Shown here piece by piece: positions 8,566-19,650 of a DNA stretch of 36,951 bases. Both the position numbers and the translations under genes were made by a program. The DNA lies in assembly GCA_030666145.1 (NCBI GenBank), contig DAOUYK010000004.1:1-36951 (forward strand). The letters run 5' to 3'. Every line of letters begins with the position of its first letter. Within the stretch, counting starts at the first letter, position 1. The notes under the pieces are model-generated. The model saw only the letters and a program-made list of their open reading frames with translations. It did not search any database and was not told where the DNA came from. This stretch comes from Mycolicibacterium sp. (GTDB lineage: Bacteria > Actinomycetota > Actinomycetes > Mycobacteriales > Mycobacteriaceae).

Positions 8566-10470
8566 TCAGGCCTGAATCATCGCCCAGTACTGGCCGCGGC
8601 GGGTCAGAAGCTCGGCGTGGCTGCCCCGTTCCACGATCCTGCCTTCCTCCATCACCAGGATGATGTCGGCATCGCGGATCGTCGAAAGCCTGTGCGCGAC
8701 GATGAAACTCGTGCGGTCACGGCGCAGGCGGCCCATCGCGTGCTGAATCAGAACCTCGGTTCTGGTATCCACTGAGCTGGTGGCCTCGTCGAGTATCAAC
8801 AGCTGGGGCCGGGCCAGCACGGCGCGGGCGATCGTGATGAGTTGCTTCTCGCCGGCGCTGATGTTCGTTCCGCCGTCGTTGACGAGGGTGTGATAGCCGT
8901 GAGGCAGCGTCTGAACGAAGCGGTCTACGTAGGCCGTCTTGGCCGCCTCTATCACCTCCTCGCTCGTGGCATCCGGACGCCCGTAGGCGATGTTGTCGTA
9001 CACCGTTCCGGCGAATAGCCAGCTGTCCTGCAGCACCATCCCGATGCGCGAACGCAGTGAATCGCGGCTTATCGACGAGATGTCCACCCCGTCGAGCAGG
9101 ATCCGTCCCGCGTCAACGTCGTAGAACCGCATCAGCAGATTCACCAGCGTCGTCTTGCCTGCACCGGTCGGGCCGACGATCGCCACCGTGCTGCCCGGCT
9201 CAGCGACCAGGGACAGATCCTCGATGACCGGGGTGTCGGACACATAGCTGAACCAGACGTGCTCGAACTCGACCCGCCCGCTTCGCTGAAGGTCGGCTTC
9301 AGGCAGCGCCTCCGGCGGATCCGGTGGTTCTTCCTGGGCATCGAGCAGCTCGAATACTCTTTCGGCGCTTGCGATCCCGGACTGCATGGTGTTGTACATC
9401 CCGGCAATCTGGGTGAGGGGCTGGTTGAACTGGCGGACGTATTGGATGAACGCCTGGATGCTGCCAAGGGTGATCTGGCCCGTGGCGACCTGCAGTCCGC
9501 CGACGACGGCGACCGCCACATAGCTGAGGTTGGCGATGAAGATCGTCGCCGGCGACACCAGGCCGGACAGGAATTGGGCTCCGAAGCTCGCCTGGTAGAC
9601 GTCCTTGTTCAGCTCACCGAACTGATCCTCGGCATGCGCCCGGTGCCCGAAGGTCTTGACCACGCTGAAGCCGCTGTAGGTCTCCTCGATGTGCGCGTTG
9701 AGCCGGCCGGTGTTGCGCCACTGGTCGACGAATAGTTTCTGGGAGCGCCGTGCGATCGAGCGGGTGACCCACAGCGACAGCGGCAGGGTAATCACGGTGA
9801 GCAACGTCAGCAACGGGGAGATCGTCAACATCATCACCAACACTGCGAACACCGTCAGAACCGCGGACAGCAACTGGGTGATCGCCATTGACAAGGACGT
9901 GTGCACGTTGTCGACATCGTTGGTCAACCGACTGAGCACCTCGCCGCGTTGCCGCGAATCGAAGTACCGCAGGGGCAGCCGGTGCACTTTGTCCTCAACT
10001 TCGGACCGCAACGCCACCATGGTCCGCTGCACGACGACGTTCAGCAATCGGGCTTGCAACCAGACCAACAGGGCGGCAACCAGGTACAGCGCCAGCGCTA
10101 GTGCAAGGGTGCGCCCGATGGCTTCGAAGTTGACGCCCTGACCGGGTATTACGTTCATGCCTGAGAGCAGGTCGGCGAAACTATCTTCGCCGCGGTCCCG
10201 TGCAGCTTCGACGGCCTGCTCTTTGGATATCCCCGCTGGTAACTGCCGACCGATCACACCGTTGAACAGCAGATCGGTGGCATGGCCGAGGATGCGCGGC
10301 ACGAGCACCCCGAGGGCGATCCCGCCGAAGCCGAGCAGCATCACCGCGATCGTCAGCCCACGCTGGGGAACGAGCCGTTTGAGCAGACGGAACGCCGATA
10401 CCTTGAACTCGCGCGACCGAACGTGCGACGGTTCGGGCATCCGCACCCCTCGCGTCAATGGCTCACTCAT
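8566..10470 (-). CDS. ABC exporter, fused TMD-NBD (Rv1272c-like)
   Basis: 634 aa; Walker [10 protein letters not shown], signature ISAGEKQL, Walker [14 protein letters not shown]-loop AHRLST. Confidence 0.95.
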   Translation of the reverse strand: MSEPLTRGVRMPEPSHVRSREFKVSAFRLLKRLVPQRGLTIAVMLLGFGGIALGVLVPRILGHATDLLFNGVIGRQLPAGISKEQAVEAARDRGEDSFADLLSGMNVIPGQGVNFEAIGRTLALALALYLVAALLVWLQARLLNVVVQRTMVALRSEVEDKVHRLPLRYFDSRQRGEVLSRLTNDVDNVHTSLSMAITQLLSAVLTVFAVLVMMLTISPLLTLLTVITLPLSLWVTRSIARRSQKLFVDQWRNTGRLNAHIEETYSGFSVVKTFGHRAHAEDQFGELNKDVYQASFGAQFLSGLVSPATIFIANLSYVAVAVVGGLQVATGQITLGSIQAFIQYVRQFNQPLTQIAGMYNTMQSGIASAERVFELLDAQEEPPDPPEALPEADLQRSGRVEFEHVWFSYVSDTPVIEDLSLVAEPGSTVAIVGPTGAGKTTLVNLLMRFYDVDAGRILLDGVDISSISRDSLRSRIGMVLQDSWLFAGTVYDNIAYGRPDATSEEVIEAAKTAYVDRFVQTLPHGYHTLVNDGGTNISAGEKQLITIARAVLARPQLLILDEATSSVDTRTEVLIQHAMGRLRRDRTSFIVAHRLSTIRDADIILVMEEGRIVERGSHAELLTRRGQYWAMIQA

Positions 10471-12200
10471 GATTGCTCGGCACTGACTGACTGGGATTCT
10501 GCGAACTCCTGGTATGCGCCGCAGGTGTGGAGCAGCTGATGATGGGTTCCGGTTCCAACGACCTGACCGCCGTCGATGACCGCGATCTGATCAGCCTCTG
10601 CCACGGTCGAAATACGCTGCGAGACAATGATCACCGTGGCTGTAGCCGATACCCCGCGCAGAGCGGCGCGAATACGCGCATCGGTGTGCACGTCGAGAGC
10701 CGAGAACGCGTCGTCGAAGAGGTAGATCGCTGGACGGCGGATGACAGCACGGGCGATCGCCAAGCGCTGGCGCTGCCCACCGGAAAAATTCATCCCGCCC
10801 TGCGCAACCCGCATCTCTAACCCGTCGGGGTGGGCGCCGACGAAGTCATCGGCCGCGGCTACCCGTAGCGCGTCCCACATATCATCTTCTCCCGCATCGG
10901 CTTTGCCGTAGCGCAAGTTGTCGGCGACCGTGCCGGAGAACAGGTAGCCGCGCTGGGGAACCAACCCAATGGCCGACCATAGTCGTTCGATATCGAAGTC
11001 GCGCACGTCGATTCCGTCCACACTGACTGAACCGCCAGTCACGTCGTACAGCCGGCAGATCAACGACAACAGCGTCGTCTTGCCCGACCCAGTGGATCCG
11101 ACGATCGCGCTCGTTGTGCCGGGTCGAGCCGTCAATGAGACATCCTGAAGCACAGGACGATCGGCACCGATGTAGCTGAAAGTCGCTGAATCCAAACGAA
11201 TTTCGCCGGATACGGTCTGCGGTAACACCGCTTCCGGACCGCTGGTGATCGCGGGCTCGGTGGAGAGCACCTCGGTGATCCGCTCCGCGCACACTGATGC
11301 GCGCGGGACGATCACCAAAATGAACGTTGCCATCAGCACGGCGGTCAGTATCTGCATGAAGTACGACAGGAAGGCGATCAGCGAACCGACCTGCATTTGG
11401 CCCGAATCGATCCGGAGGCCGCCGAACCAGATCAACATCACACTGGACACATTGATCACCAGGGTGGTCACCGGCAGCATCAGCGCCTGCCATCGGCCAG
11501 CCTCTAGCGCGGTGTCGGCCAGCGCCCGATTGGTCTCGGCGAATCGCATACGCTCGAACGGCTCCCGCGCGAACGCCCGCACCACCCTTAGGCCGGCGAG
11601 CTGCTCGCGCATCACGCGGTTGATCCCGTCGATCTGGCGTTGCAGCCGTCGAAAGATCGGCAGCAGGTGCGACACGATCCAATAGTTGGTGATCGCGAGC
11701 AGCGGCACGCTGACAACCAACAGCCACGACAGGCCCGCATTCAGGCGGACAGCCATGAAGATGCCACCGACGCACATGATCGGGGCGGTGATCAGCATCG
11801 TGCAAGTGATCTGCACCAACAGCTGAATCTGCTGGACATCGTTGGTGGTGCGGGTCAGCAGCGACGGGGCCCCGAAGCGTGCGGTCTCCGCGGCCGACAA
11901 GCCGGTGACATGGTGAAAGATCGCTGAACGCAGGTCCCGGCCGACGCCCATGCTCGCCCGTGATCCGAAGTAGACCGCTCCCACCGCGCACACCACCTGC
12001 AGTGCGGTGACCGCCAGCATCACAAGCCCGAGCTCGACGATGCGAGGCAGATCGCCCTGTGCGACTCCGTCGTCGATGATCGCAGCATTGATCGTCGGCA
12101 GGTACAGCGTCGCCAGTGTGCTGATCACTTGGAACACCGCAACCACCGCAAGCAACAGCCGATACGGCCGCACGTGTCGACGGAGCAGCCCCCAGAGCAT
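10467..12200 (-). CDS. ABC exporter, fused TMD-NBD (Rv1273c-like), degenerate-site partner
   Basis: Walker [10 protein letters not shown], signature FSGGQRQR, Walker [13 protein letters not shown]; start taken at [15 protein letters not shown] (ORF extends to 12251). ATGA overlap with the next gene. Confidence 0.93.
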   Translation of the reverse strand: MLWGLLRRHVRPYRLLLAVVAVFQVISTLATLYLPTINAAIIDDGVAQGDLPRIVELGLVMLAVTALQVVCAVGAVYFGSRASMGVGRDLRSAIFHHVTGLSAAETARFGAPSLLTRTTNDVQQIQLLVQITCTMLITAPIMCVGGIFMAVRLNAGLSWLLVVSVPLLAITNYWIVSHLLPIFRRLQRQIDGINRVMREQLAGLRVVRAFAREPFERMRFAETNRALADTALEAGRWQALMLPVTTLVINVSSVMLIWFGGLRIDSGQMQVGSLIAFLSYFMQILTAVLMATFILVIVPRASVCAERITEVLSTEPAITSGPEAVLPQTVSGEIRLDSATFSYIGADRPVLQDVSLTARPGTTSAIVGSTGSGKTTLLSLICRLYDVTGGSVSVDGIDVRDFDIERLWSAIGLVPQRGYLFSGTVADNLRYGKADAGEDDMWDALRVAAADDFVGAHPDGLEMRVAQGGMNFSGGQRQRLAIARAVIRRPAIYLFDDAFSALDVHTDARIRAALRGVSATATVIIVSQRISTVAEADQIAVIDGGQVVGTGTHHQLLHTCGAYQEFAESQSVSAEQS

Positions 12201-12327
12201 CCCGTTACCTTCGCATACCCGCCTGGGTTGACGCGTGTTCGGCTGCCCCACCTGAGAATTCCTTAAATGAGCAGGTCAATCGGCATGTCGGTGGTTGACG
12301 TGTGGGGCTGACGCTACAGTGCATGGC

Positions 12328-12903
12328 GTGACACCCAGCACGTCAGCGCATGCTGCCTTTACTCCCCATGTACGCGGGGCGCTGGCCCTTGCGGCTGTGA
12401 CCATGCTCCCGATTCTTGCCGGGTGCTCCGAGCAGCCGAACTCGCCAGAGGTGCCGACCACCAATACCCCTCAGCAGTCGGTCTCGCACGGGCCATTCTT
12501 CCCGGAGTGTGGGGGAGTCAGTGACGAGGAAGTAATCAATCAGACGCAGATATCCAGCCTGGTCAACACCGCCCGGACCTCGGTGGGGTGCCAGTGGCTA
12601 TCAGGTGGCAGCATCGTTGGCCCGCACTTTTCCTTCACCTGGTTCCGCGGTAGCCCCATTGGTCGGGAACGCAAGACGATGGAACTGTCTCGTACGAGTG
12701 TGGAGGACATCAGTATCGAGGGCCACGACGGCTTCATGGGAATCAACGAGGACCCGACAGTCGGCGTGAACCTCTGCGAGGTCGGCATCCAGTTCGGAGA
12801 CGATTTCATCGAATGGTCGATCAGTTACTCGAACGAACCATTCCCGGACACGTGCGGAGTCGCCAAGGAATTGACCCGCCAATCGATTGTGAACTCCAGA
12901 TGA
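12328..12903 (+). CDS. lprB: Putative lipoprotein, LprB-like (DUF3558-like)
   Basis: GTG start at 12328; lipobox LPILAGC; position between the ABC exporters and the SixA-like gene. Confidence 0.75.
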   Translation: MTPSTSAHAAFTPHVRGALALAAVTMLPILAGCSEQPNSPEVPTTNTPQQSVSHGPFFPECGGVSDEEVINQTQISSLVNTARTSVGCQWLSGGSIVGPHFSFTWFRGSPIGRERKTMELSRTSVEDISIEGHDGFMGINEDPTVGVNLCEVGIQFGDDFIEWSISYSNEPFPDTCGVAKELTRQSIVNSR

Positions 12904-13463
12904 GCGCCCCCCGCACGCTGGCCCGCCGCGCTCTGGTCGGTGCGACCGCCGCGTTGACCGGCCTGGTCATGCTTACCGGTTGCACGCAGACGGTCGACGG
13001 TGTCGCGGCAAAATCGGGTTCAGGAGAGGTGCCCCGCAACAATGACTCTCAGCGGCGGTACCCCAACCTGCTCAAGGAATGCGATGTCCTGACCGAGGAC
13101 GTTCTGGCCGAGACCGTTGGTGCCGACCCTCTGGACATCCAGAGCACGTTCGTCGGCGCGGTGTGTCGGTGGCAGGCGGCCAATCCAGCTGGGCTTGTCG
13201 ACATCACCCGCTTCTGGTTCGAGCTGGGGAGCCTGGACAACGAGCGCAAGGTCTCCGAGGAGCTGGGGTATCAGATCGAAAATCGTTCTATCGCAGGTAT
13301 TACCTCGTTCGTGATGCGCCCCGAGGATCCGAACGGAGCGTGTGGAGTGGCCAGCGATGCTGTGGGGGTAGTGGGTTGGTGGGTCAACCCACAGTCACCG
13401 GGTATCGATGCCTGCTCAATGGCGGTCAAGCTCATGGAGTTGACTCTGGCCACGCGGGCTTAG
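12900..13463 (+). CDS. lprC: Putative lipoprotein, LprC-like (DUF3558-like)
   Basis: ATGA overlap with the upstream gene; MSAPRTLARRALVGATAALTGLVMLTGC signal/lipobox. Confidence 0.75.
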   Translation: MSAPRTLARRALVGATAALTGLVMLTGCTQTVDGVAAKSGSGEVPRNNDSQRRYPNLLKECDVLTEDVLAETVGADPLDIQSTFVGAVCRWQAANPAGLVDITRFWFELGSLDNERKVSEELGYQIENRSIAGITSFVMRPEDPNGACGVASDAVGVVGWWVNPQSPGIDACSMAVKLMELTLATRA

Positions 13464-13503
13464 CGGGCCCGATCCTTGCGCACTCCCAGCCTGTTGCGCG
13501 CTC

Positions 13504-14049
13504 TCAGCGTGCGATGTGGAAGGCGGCCAGCTCAGCACTGCCCAATGCCAACTGATCCCACGGCTGGGGGGTCCGTAGAAGTGCGATCGACGAGGTCGGG
13601 AACTTCGTCGCGATTTCTTGGGCGATAGCACTATTGCGGGTCTCGTTGTTGGCCAGGTTGAGGGCCAGCGATGACATTACGGGCTCGTGACCGACCACGA
13701 GCAGTGTCCTGATGTCTCCGGTGAAAAGCGATTGCACCCTGTGGATCTCGTCGATGACGGCGCCGGGTGTCGATTCGTAGATGCCATCCACGTGCTGCAC
13801 CGGCGCGGTGATCCCGGTGCATTGCAGAGTCTGCCGGGTGCGGGTCGCTGTCGAGCACAGAACTGCGTCGACTGCGCCGGCGCCGGTCAGGTTTGCCCTG
13901 ATCCAGTCACCGGCCAGCGCGGCTTCCTGAATACCTCGGGCTGCCAGTGGGCGGTCATGGTCGGCGACGCCGTACAGATAGTCCGATTTGGCGTGTCGAA
14001 GCAGAACCAGCGTGCGATGCCTATTGCCCGTTGGAATGTTGGGGCTCAC
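13504..14049 (-). CDS. SixA-like phosphohistidine phosphatase (histidine phosphatase superfamily)
   Basis: LVLLRHAKSD catalytic motif, STATRTRQT, VVGHEPVMS; GTG start at 14049 (ORF extends to 14127). Confidence 0.88.
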   Translation of the reverse strand: MSPNIPTGNRHRTLVLLRHAKSDYLYGVADHDRPLAARGIQEAALAGDWIRANLTGAGAVDAVLCSTATRTRQTLQCTGITAPVQHVDGIYESTPGAVIDEIHRVQSLFTGDIRTLLVVGHEPVMSSLALNLANNETRNSAIAQEIATKFPTSSIALLRTPQPWDQLALGSAELAAFHIAR

Positions 14050-14162
14050 CCCGATAACGGTAGGGCATGCCGGTGCACTTCCCCGGAGTTGTCGGCGGGC
14101 CGCCTTACACTCGCGGTGCCATGGCAAATGGCCCGTGAATGGGTGGGGAAGGAGGGCTTGAG

Positions 14163-15329
14163 ATGCGGTTTCTGCACACTGCCGACTGGCAACTCGGAAT
14201 GACGCGCCACTTCCTCAACGGGGAGGCGCAACCGAGGTATTCGGCCGCGCGTCGCACCGCCGTCGCTGCTCTGGGCCCGCTTGCCGGCGACCTCGGCGCC
14301 GAGTTCGTGGTCGTCGCCGGTGATGTCTTCGAGCACAACCAGCTCGCTCCCCGCGACGTCAGCCAGTCGCTGGAGGCAATGCGCGGCATCGAGGTGCCGG
14401 TGTACCTACTTCCCGGCAACCACGACCCGCTGGACGCTTCGTCGGTGTACACCAGCGCGCTGTTTCGCGCCGAACGACCCGACAACGTGGTCGTGCTCGA
14501 TCGACCAGGAATCCACGAGGTGCGGCCGGGGCTGCAGCTCGTGGCAGCGCCGTGGTACTCAAAGGCGCCGACCGCCGATCTCGTTGGTGAAGTTGTCGGT
14601 GTCCTTGACGGCCTCGATGCTTCACCGGCCGATGAGCTCACCCGCATCGTCGTCGGCCATGGAGCGGTCGACATCCTCGTTCCCGACCAGGACCGTGCGT
14701 CGCTGATCCGGCTCGCAGCACTTGAGGCCGCTATCGCCCGCCGCGCGGTGCATTATGTCGCGCTGGGAGATAAGCACTCCCGGATGGGAGTGGGCTCCAC
14801 CGGCCGGATTTGGTACTCGGGCTCGCCGGAGGTGACGAACTACGACGATATCGAGCCGGACCCTGGGCAGGTGCTCGTTGTCGATATCGACGAATCCGAT
14901 CCGCGGCGATCCGTACAGGTGGACGCCCGCCGCATCGGTGGCTGGCGGTTCGTCTCGCTGTGCCACGCGGTGGACGACGGTCGCGACATCGCCGACCTCG
15001 ATATCAATCTCGACCTGATGCCCGAGAAAGAACGCACAGTGATTCGGTTGGGTCTCACAGGTTCACTCACCGTCACCGACAGGGCCGCGCTGGATGCTTG
15101 TCTGGACCGTTACGCGCGTCTGTTCGCGGCACTCGTTCCGTGGGACGCGCGGACCGATGTCGCCGTGCTGCCCGCCGACGGCGAGTTTGACGATCTTGGT
15201 ATTGGAGGGTTCGCCGCGGCCGCTGTGGACGAACTGGTGGCGACTGCGCGTTCGACCGATGATGACGCCGACGACGCGCGGGCTGCACTGGCTCTGCTAC
15301 TACGGCTCGCTGACGGGGGTGCGGCATGA
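14163..15329 (+). CDS. SbcD/Mre11-like metallophosphoesterase (Rv1277-like)
   Basis: HTADWQLG, GDVFEHNQ, LPGNHD, GHGAVDI, GDKHSRM motifs; GGAGGG upstream of ATG 14163. Confidence 0.9.
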   Translation: MRFLHTADWQLGMTRHFLNGEAQPRYSAARRTAVAALGPLAGDLGAEFVVVAGDVFEHNQLAPRDVSQSLEAMRGIEVPVYLLPGNHDPLDASSVYTSALFRAERPDNVVVLDRPGIHEVRPGLQLVAAPWYSKAPTADLVGEVVGVLDGLDASPADELTRIVVGHGAVDILVPDQDRASLIRLAALEAAIARRAVHYVALGDKHSRMGVGSTGRIWYSGSPEVTNYDDIEPDPGQVLVVDIDESDPRRSVQVDARRIGGWRFVSLCHAVDDGRDIADLDINLDLMPEKERTVIRLGLTGSLTVTDRAALDACLDRYARLFAALVPWDARTDVAVLPADGEFDDLGIGGFAAAAVDELVATARSTDDDADDARAALALLLRLADGGAA

Positions 15330-18001
15330 AGTTGCACCGACTGACCCTGACGAACTACCGCGGTATCACCCACCGCGACATCGAGTTCCCCGACCACGGC
15401 GTCGTCATCGTCAGCGGGCCCAACGAGACCGGTAAGACCTCGATGCTGGAGGCGCTTGACCTGCTGCTGCAGGCTAAGGATCGATCCGCTAAGAAGGAGG
15501 TCAAACGGGTCAAACCCACCCACGCCGATGTCGGCGCCGAAGTGACAGCTGAGATTTCCACCGGCCCCTACCGATTTGTGTACCGCAAGCGTTTTCACAA
15601 GCGCGCCGAGACGGAGCTGACGCTGCTGGCGCCACGGCGCGAGCAGCTCACCGGTGACGAAGCCCACGAACGGGTGTGGGCCATGCTCAGCGAAAGCGTC
15701 GACCTCGATCTTTGGCAGGCACAGCGGGTGCTGCAGTCCGCGCCGACCTCGGCCCCCGACCTTTCGGGATGCAACGCGCTGTCCCGGGCGCTCGACGTGG
15801 TGGCCGGTGAAGTCGACGACGCCGCTGATCCGTTGGCTGGCAGCTGTGGGAGTGTTGACGCTCTGCTGATCGACCGGATCGCTGAGGAGTACCGGCGCTA
15901 CTTCACCGCGACGGGGCGGCCGACCGGGGAATGGGCTGCCGCGATCGGCAGGCTGCAGTCCACCGACGAGGACGTGGCCCGGTGCGCCGCGGCAATCGCC
16001 GCGGTTGACGAGGCGGTCCGAACCCACTGCACCCTCACCGATGAGCTGGCGACATTAGCCGACGAAAACACTCGGGCCGCCGAGCGACTCACGATCGCGC
16101 GCACGGCCGCCCAGTCGGTCGCCAACATCAGGGGTGAGCTCGACCAGGCCGTCGTTGTTGCCGATGCGGCGAAGTCGACGCTCTCCGCGTCGATGGCGGC
16201 CCTCACCGAGCGGCGCCGCTCACGCGCAGATATCGACGGGCGGGTTGCGGCGACCGCGGGCCTGGAAACCGCCTCCGACGAAGCGGCAGTTGAATTGGCG
16301 ACCGCCGGTGAGGCGCAGGTGGCTGCCGACGAGGCTGCCGGGCAGGCGCGGTCAGCGCTTGAGGCTGGCCAGGCCCGCGTCGAGGCGGCCCGTGGCGCTG
16401 TGCAGCGATTGACAGATGGGGCCCTGGTCGAGCGTCTCACCAGTCGAATCAGCGCAATTGAGTCCCATCAACGTGCCCTCGATGTGGTTCAGCGCGACCT
16501 TGCGGCGAGCACGCTTACCGATGAGAGGATGCAGACCATCGAGGATGCCGCGGGCGTGCTCAGCCGCGCCGTCGCCGCCGCCGAACAAGCCTCGCCCCAT
16601 GTCGAGCTGGTCGCCGAGGCCGATCTGGAGCTGCGGATCGGCGGCGAGCCCATCACCTTGCGCCCCGGTGCTGCATGGTCCGCGGCCCTCAGCGGACCGG
16701 CGGGGATCGAGGTTCCCGGTGTGCTTTCTGTACAGGTGACGCCCGGCGCCTCAGCCGTCACCACCGCAGCGGCGCTCGACACCGCCCAGGCGGCGCTATC
16801 GGAGGCTCTGCAGCAAGCGGGCGCGCCCGATGTCTCCGCAGCACGCGCATTGCAGGAGCGCCGGCGCGACCTGCTCAACACCGGTGAGCGGTTGCGGGGG
16901 ATTCTCGATGCGCTGGCCGGGGAGGGTGATGTCGATGACCTGCGGTCGCAGCTGTCTGAGCTGCGCTCCGGCCTGCCCATTGATGATGGTTTATGTAACT
17001 CCGCGACAGCATCACCGCAGGAGCCCGCTGAACTACGCGCCGAACTCGGCGCCGCCAGCACCGGGCACCAGCAGGCCGTGCGGGATTGCGAAACGCACCG
17101 TAGGCTCGCCGAAGAGGCGGCCAAGTTGCACTCCGAGCGTGGGGTTCGGGCGGCCCGCGCCAAAGAGAAGTGGCAGGCCGCCCAGGATGAGTTGACCCTG
17201 GCAGGGCAGCGTCTGGACGCCGAACGCGGGGCCGCCAGCGACGACCAGCTGGCCATTAAGGCCGAAGCTGACGCCGAAACGTCGACAAAGGCCGCCGAGC
17301 TCGTTGCGTCACTCGGTAACGAACTGGCCCGCCACCACCCAGAACTCGTGACCGCAGAGCTCGCGGACGCAGAGCGTGACGCCGTCGGCGTTCAGCAGCG
17401 ACATGACCAGGCCGCCGCGGCGTTGCGTGAGGTCGCTATTCAGCTGAATGTGTACGGGACTGAGGGGCGCAAAGGCAGGCTGGACGCCGCCGAGGCCGAC
17501 CACCAGCATGCCGCAGAGCAGTTCGCGCGAGTGCAGCGCCGAGCCCGAGCCGCGCGTCTGCTGAGCACAGTCATGGGTCGTCACCGTCAGGCAATGCGGC
17601 AGCGTTACGTCGACCCGTTCCGTAGTGAGTTGGAACGGTTGGGGCGCCTGGTCTTCGGCGAGACCTTTGAGGTGGACGTCGACAGCCAGTTGCGCATTGG
17701 ACATCGCACGTTGTCGGGTCGCACAGTGCCTTACGAGTCGCTATCCGGGGGAGCCAAGGAGCAGCTGGGGATTGTCGCAAGGTTGGCCGGCGCCGCCCTG
17801 GTTGCCAAGGAGGACGCCGTGCCGGTCGTGATCGATGACGCACTCGGCTTCACCGATACCGAACGCCTAACGAAGATGGCCGAGGTATTCGACACGGTCG
17901 CAAGCGACAGCCAGGTCATCATCCTGACGTGTAGTCCACAGCGCTATGCGGGAGTCCGCTGCGCCCAGCACATCGAGTTTGCCGCAAACGGATCTGGCTG
18001 A
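15326..18001 (+). CDS. SbcC/Rad50/YhaN-like AAA ATPase (Rv1278-like)
   Basis: Walker A GPNETGKTS, long coiled-coil, LSGGAKEQL signature, Walker B PVVIDDALGFTD; ATGA overlap with the SbcD-like gene. Confidence 0.92.
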   Translation: MKLHRLTLTNYRGITHRDIEFPDHGVVIVSGPNETGKTSMLEALDLLLQAKDRSAKKEVKRVKPTHADVGAEVTAEISTGPYRFVYRKRFHKRAETELTLLAPRREQLTGDEAHERVWAMLSESVDLDLWQAQRVLQSAPTSAPDLSGCNALSRALDVVAGEVDDAADPLAGSCGSVDALLIDRIAEEYRRYFTATGRPTGEWAAAIGRLQSTDEDVARCAAAIAAVDEAVRTHCTLTDELATLADENTRAAERLTIARTAAQSVANIRGELDQAVVVADAAKSTLSASMAALTERRRSRADIDGRVAATAGLETASDEAAVELATAGEAQVAADEAAGQARSALEAGQARVEAARGAVQRLTDGALVERLTSRISAIESHQRALDVVQRDLAASTLTDERMQTIEDAAGVLSRAVAAAEQASPHVELVAEADLELRIGGEPITLRPGAAWSAALSGPAGIEVPGVLSVQVTPGASAVTTAAALDTAQAALSEALQQAGAPDVSAARALQERRRDLLNTGERLRGILDALAGEGDVDDLRSQLSELRSGLPIDDGLCNSATASPQEPAELRAELGAASTGHQQAVRDCETHRRLAEEAAKLHSERGVRAARAKEKWQAAQDELTLAGQRLDAERGAASDDQLAIKAEADAETSTKAAELVASLGNELARHHPELVTAELADAERDAVGVQQRHDQAAAALREVAIQLNVYGTEGRKGRLDAAEADHQHAAEQFARVQRRARAARLLSTVMGRHRQAMRQRYVDPFRSELERLGRLVFGETFEVDVDSQLRIGHRTLSGRTVPYESLSGGAKEQLGIVARLAGAALVAKEDAVPVVIDDALGFTDTERLTKMAEVFDTVASDSQVIILTCSPQRYAGVRCAQHIEFAANGSG

Positions 18002-18036
18002 CTCCCCGCAACCGGTGCGCGTTTAGACTGCCGGTC

Positions 18037-19575
18037 GTGGACGCCGATTACGTCGTCGTGGGGACTGGTTCTGCCGGCGCTGTCGTGGCCAACCGTCTCA
18101 GCGCCGATCCCTCTGTGCAGGTTGTCGTTCTTGAGGCGGGTAAGCGGGACAGGAATAAGTTCGTTCACATCCCCGCCGCGTTCGCCCAACTCATGCGCGG
18201 CCCGCTCGACTGGGATTATCTGACGGAGCCGCAGCCTGGTCTGGGCGGGCGCCGAATTTACTGGCCTCGGGGCAAGATGCTCGGCGGCTCGTCCTCGATG
18301 AACGCGATGATGTGGGTGCGCGGGTTTGCCGCCGACTACGACGATTGGGGTGAGCATGCCGGCGAGCAGTGGGATTACGCTCACCTCCAACCGTACCTGC
18401 GCGGCATCGAATCGGGCCCACTCGTCATCTCGCGCCAGCGCAGCCCGCGCGCTGCAACAGCTGATTGGCTCACCGCGGCACAGCAATGCGGTTATCGCAT
18501 AGAGGCGCCGAATCAGGATGAGCCGCAAGGATTTTGCGAGACGCTGGTGACGCAGCGGCGGGGCGCCAGATGGAGCGCCGCCGACGCTTATCTCAAGCCG
18601 ATCCGCACACGCAAGAACCTGACAGTGCTGACCGAGGCCACGGCGACTCGGGTGGTGTTTGCCGGCGACCGCGCGATCGGCGTCGAGTTCGACAGCAAGG
18701 GCGGCCGTGCCGTGGCCACCGCTCGCCGCGAGGTGGTGCTGTGCGCTGGGGCGATCAACTCCCCACAGCTGCTGATGCTCTCCGGAATCGGTGACCGCGA
18801 CCAGCTCGCCATGCATGGGATCGACAGCATCGCGCACTCGCCGGAGGTGGGTGCCAACCTGCTCGACCACCTCGTCGTTCCGTTGGGGTTCGACGTGCCC
18901 TACGACTCGCTGTTCGATGCGCAGAAACTGCCTGAACTGCTGAACTACCTCGTGCGCCGGCGGGGCATGCTCACCTCGAATGTGGGAGAGGCCTACGGCT
19001 TCGTCAAGAGTAGACAAGATCTCGAGCTGCCGGATCTCGAGCTGATCTTCGCTCCCGCACCATATTTCGATGAGGGAATCGGGGACCCCTACGTCGGCCA
19101 CGCGGTGGTGATGGGTCCGATCCTGCTCAAGCCGCAGAGTCGCGGAACGATCACGCTGCGCACTGCTGACCCCTATGACAAGCCGCTGATCGACCCTCGA
19201 TACCTCACCGACGATGCCGGGGCTGATCGCGACGCGTTGATGGCGGGACTACGCATGTGTACAGAGATCGCCCACGCGTCGGCGCTGCGGGGCACCGTCG
19301 GCCGAGTCGCCCGTCCGCTGCAGGCCCACAAGCTCAACGAGGAAACTCTATCCAGAGCACTGGAGTGTCTGTCGCACACGCTGTACCACCCAGTCGGTAC
19401 ATGCCGGATGGGCAGCGACGATGCCAGCGTCGTCGATCCGCAACTGCGGGTCCGCGGCGTAACAGCGCTGCGGGTAGCAGATGCATCGGCGATGCCGACG
19501 ATCATCCGAGGCCACACGCATGCACCCAGCGTGCTGATCGGCGAGAAGGCCGCCAACCTCATCCGGCGCAGCTGA
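18037..19575 (+). CDS. GMC-family oxidoreductase (choline dehydrogenase-like, Rv1279-like)
   Basis: VVVGTGSAGAVVANRL FAD motif, GKMLGGSSSMNAMMWVRG, C-terminal HPVGTCRMG. Confidence 0.95.
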   Translation: MDADYVVVGTGSAGAVVANRLSADPSVQVVVLEAGKRDRNKFVHIPAAFAQLMRGPLDWDYLTEPQPGLGGRRIYWPRGKMLGGSSSMNAMMWVRGFAADYDDWGEHAGEQWDYAHLQPYLRGIESGPLVISRQRSPRAATADWLTAAQQCGYRIEAPNQDEPQGFCETLVTQRRGARWSAADAYLKPIRTRKNLTVLTEATATRVVFAGDRAIGVEFDSKGGRAVATARREVVLCAGAINSPQLLMLSGIGDRDQLAMHGIDSIAHSPEVGANLLDHLVVPLGFDVPYDSLFDAQKLPELLNYLVRRRGMLTSNVGEAYGFVKSRQDLELPDLELIFAPAPYFDEGIGDPYVGHAVVMGPILLKPQSRGTITLRTADPYDKPLIDPRYLTDDAGADRDALMAGLRMCTEIAHASALRGTVGRVARPLQAHKLNEETLSRALECLSHTLYHPVGTCRMGSDDASVVDPQLRVRGVTALRVADASAMPTIIRGHTHAPSVLIGEKAANLIRRS

Positions 19576-19650
19576 CCGCGACCCTCGGCTGTCTGCAGGC
19601 CGATCCGGCGAAATCTTGGGCGTATTCTGTGCGCGCTCGGCGCCGTAGAG

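Noticed and set aside
10882-11991. 369-aa minus-strand ORF
   Set aside because: Out-of-frame reading inside the ABC exporter gene.
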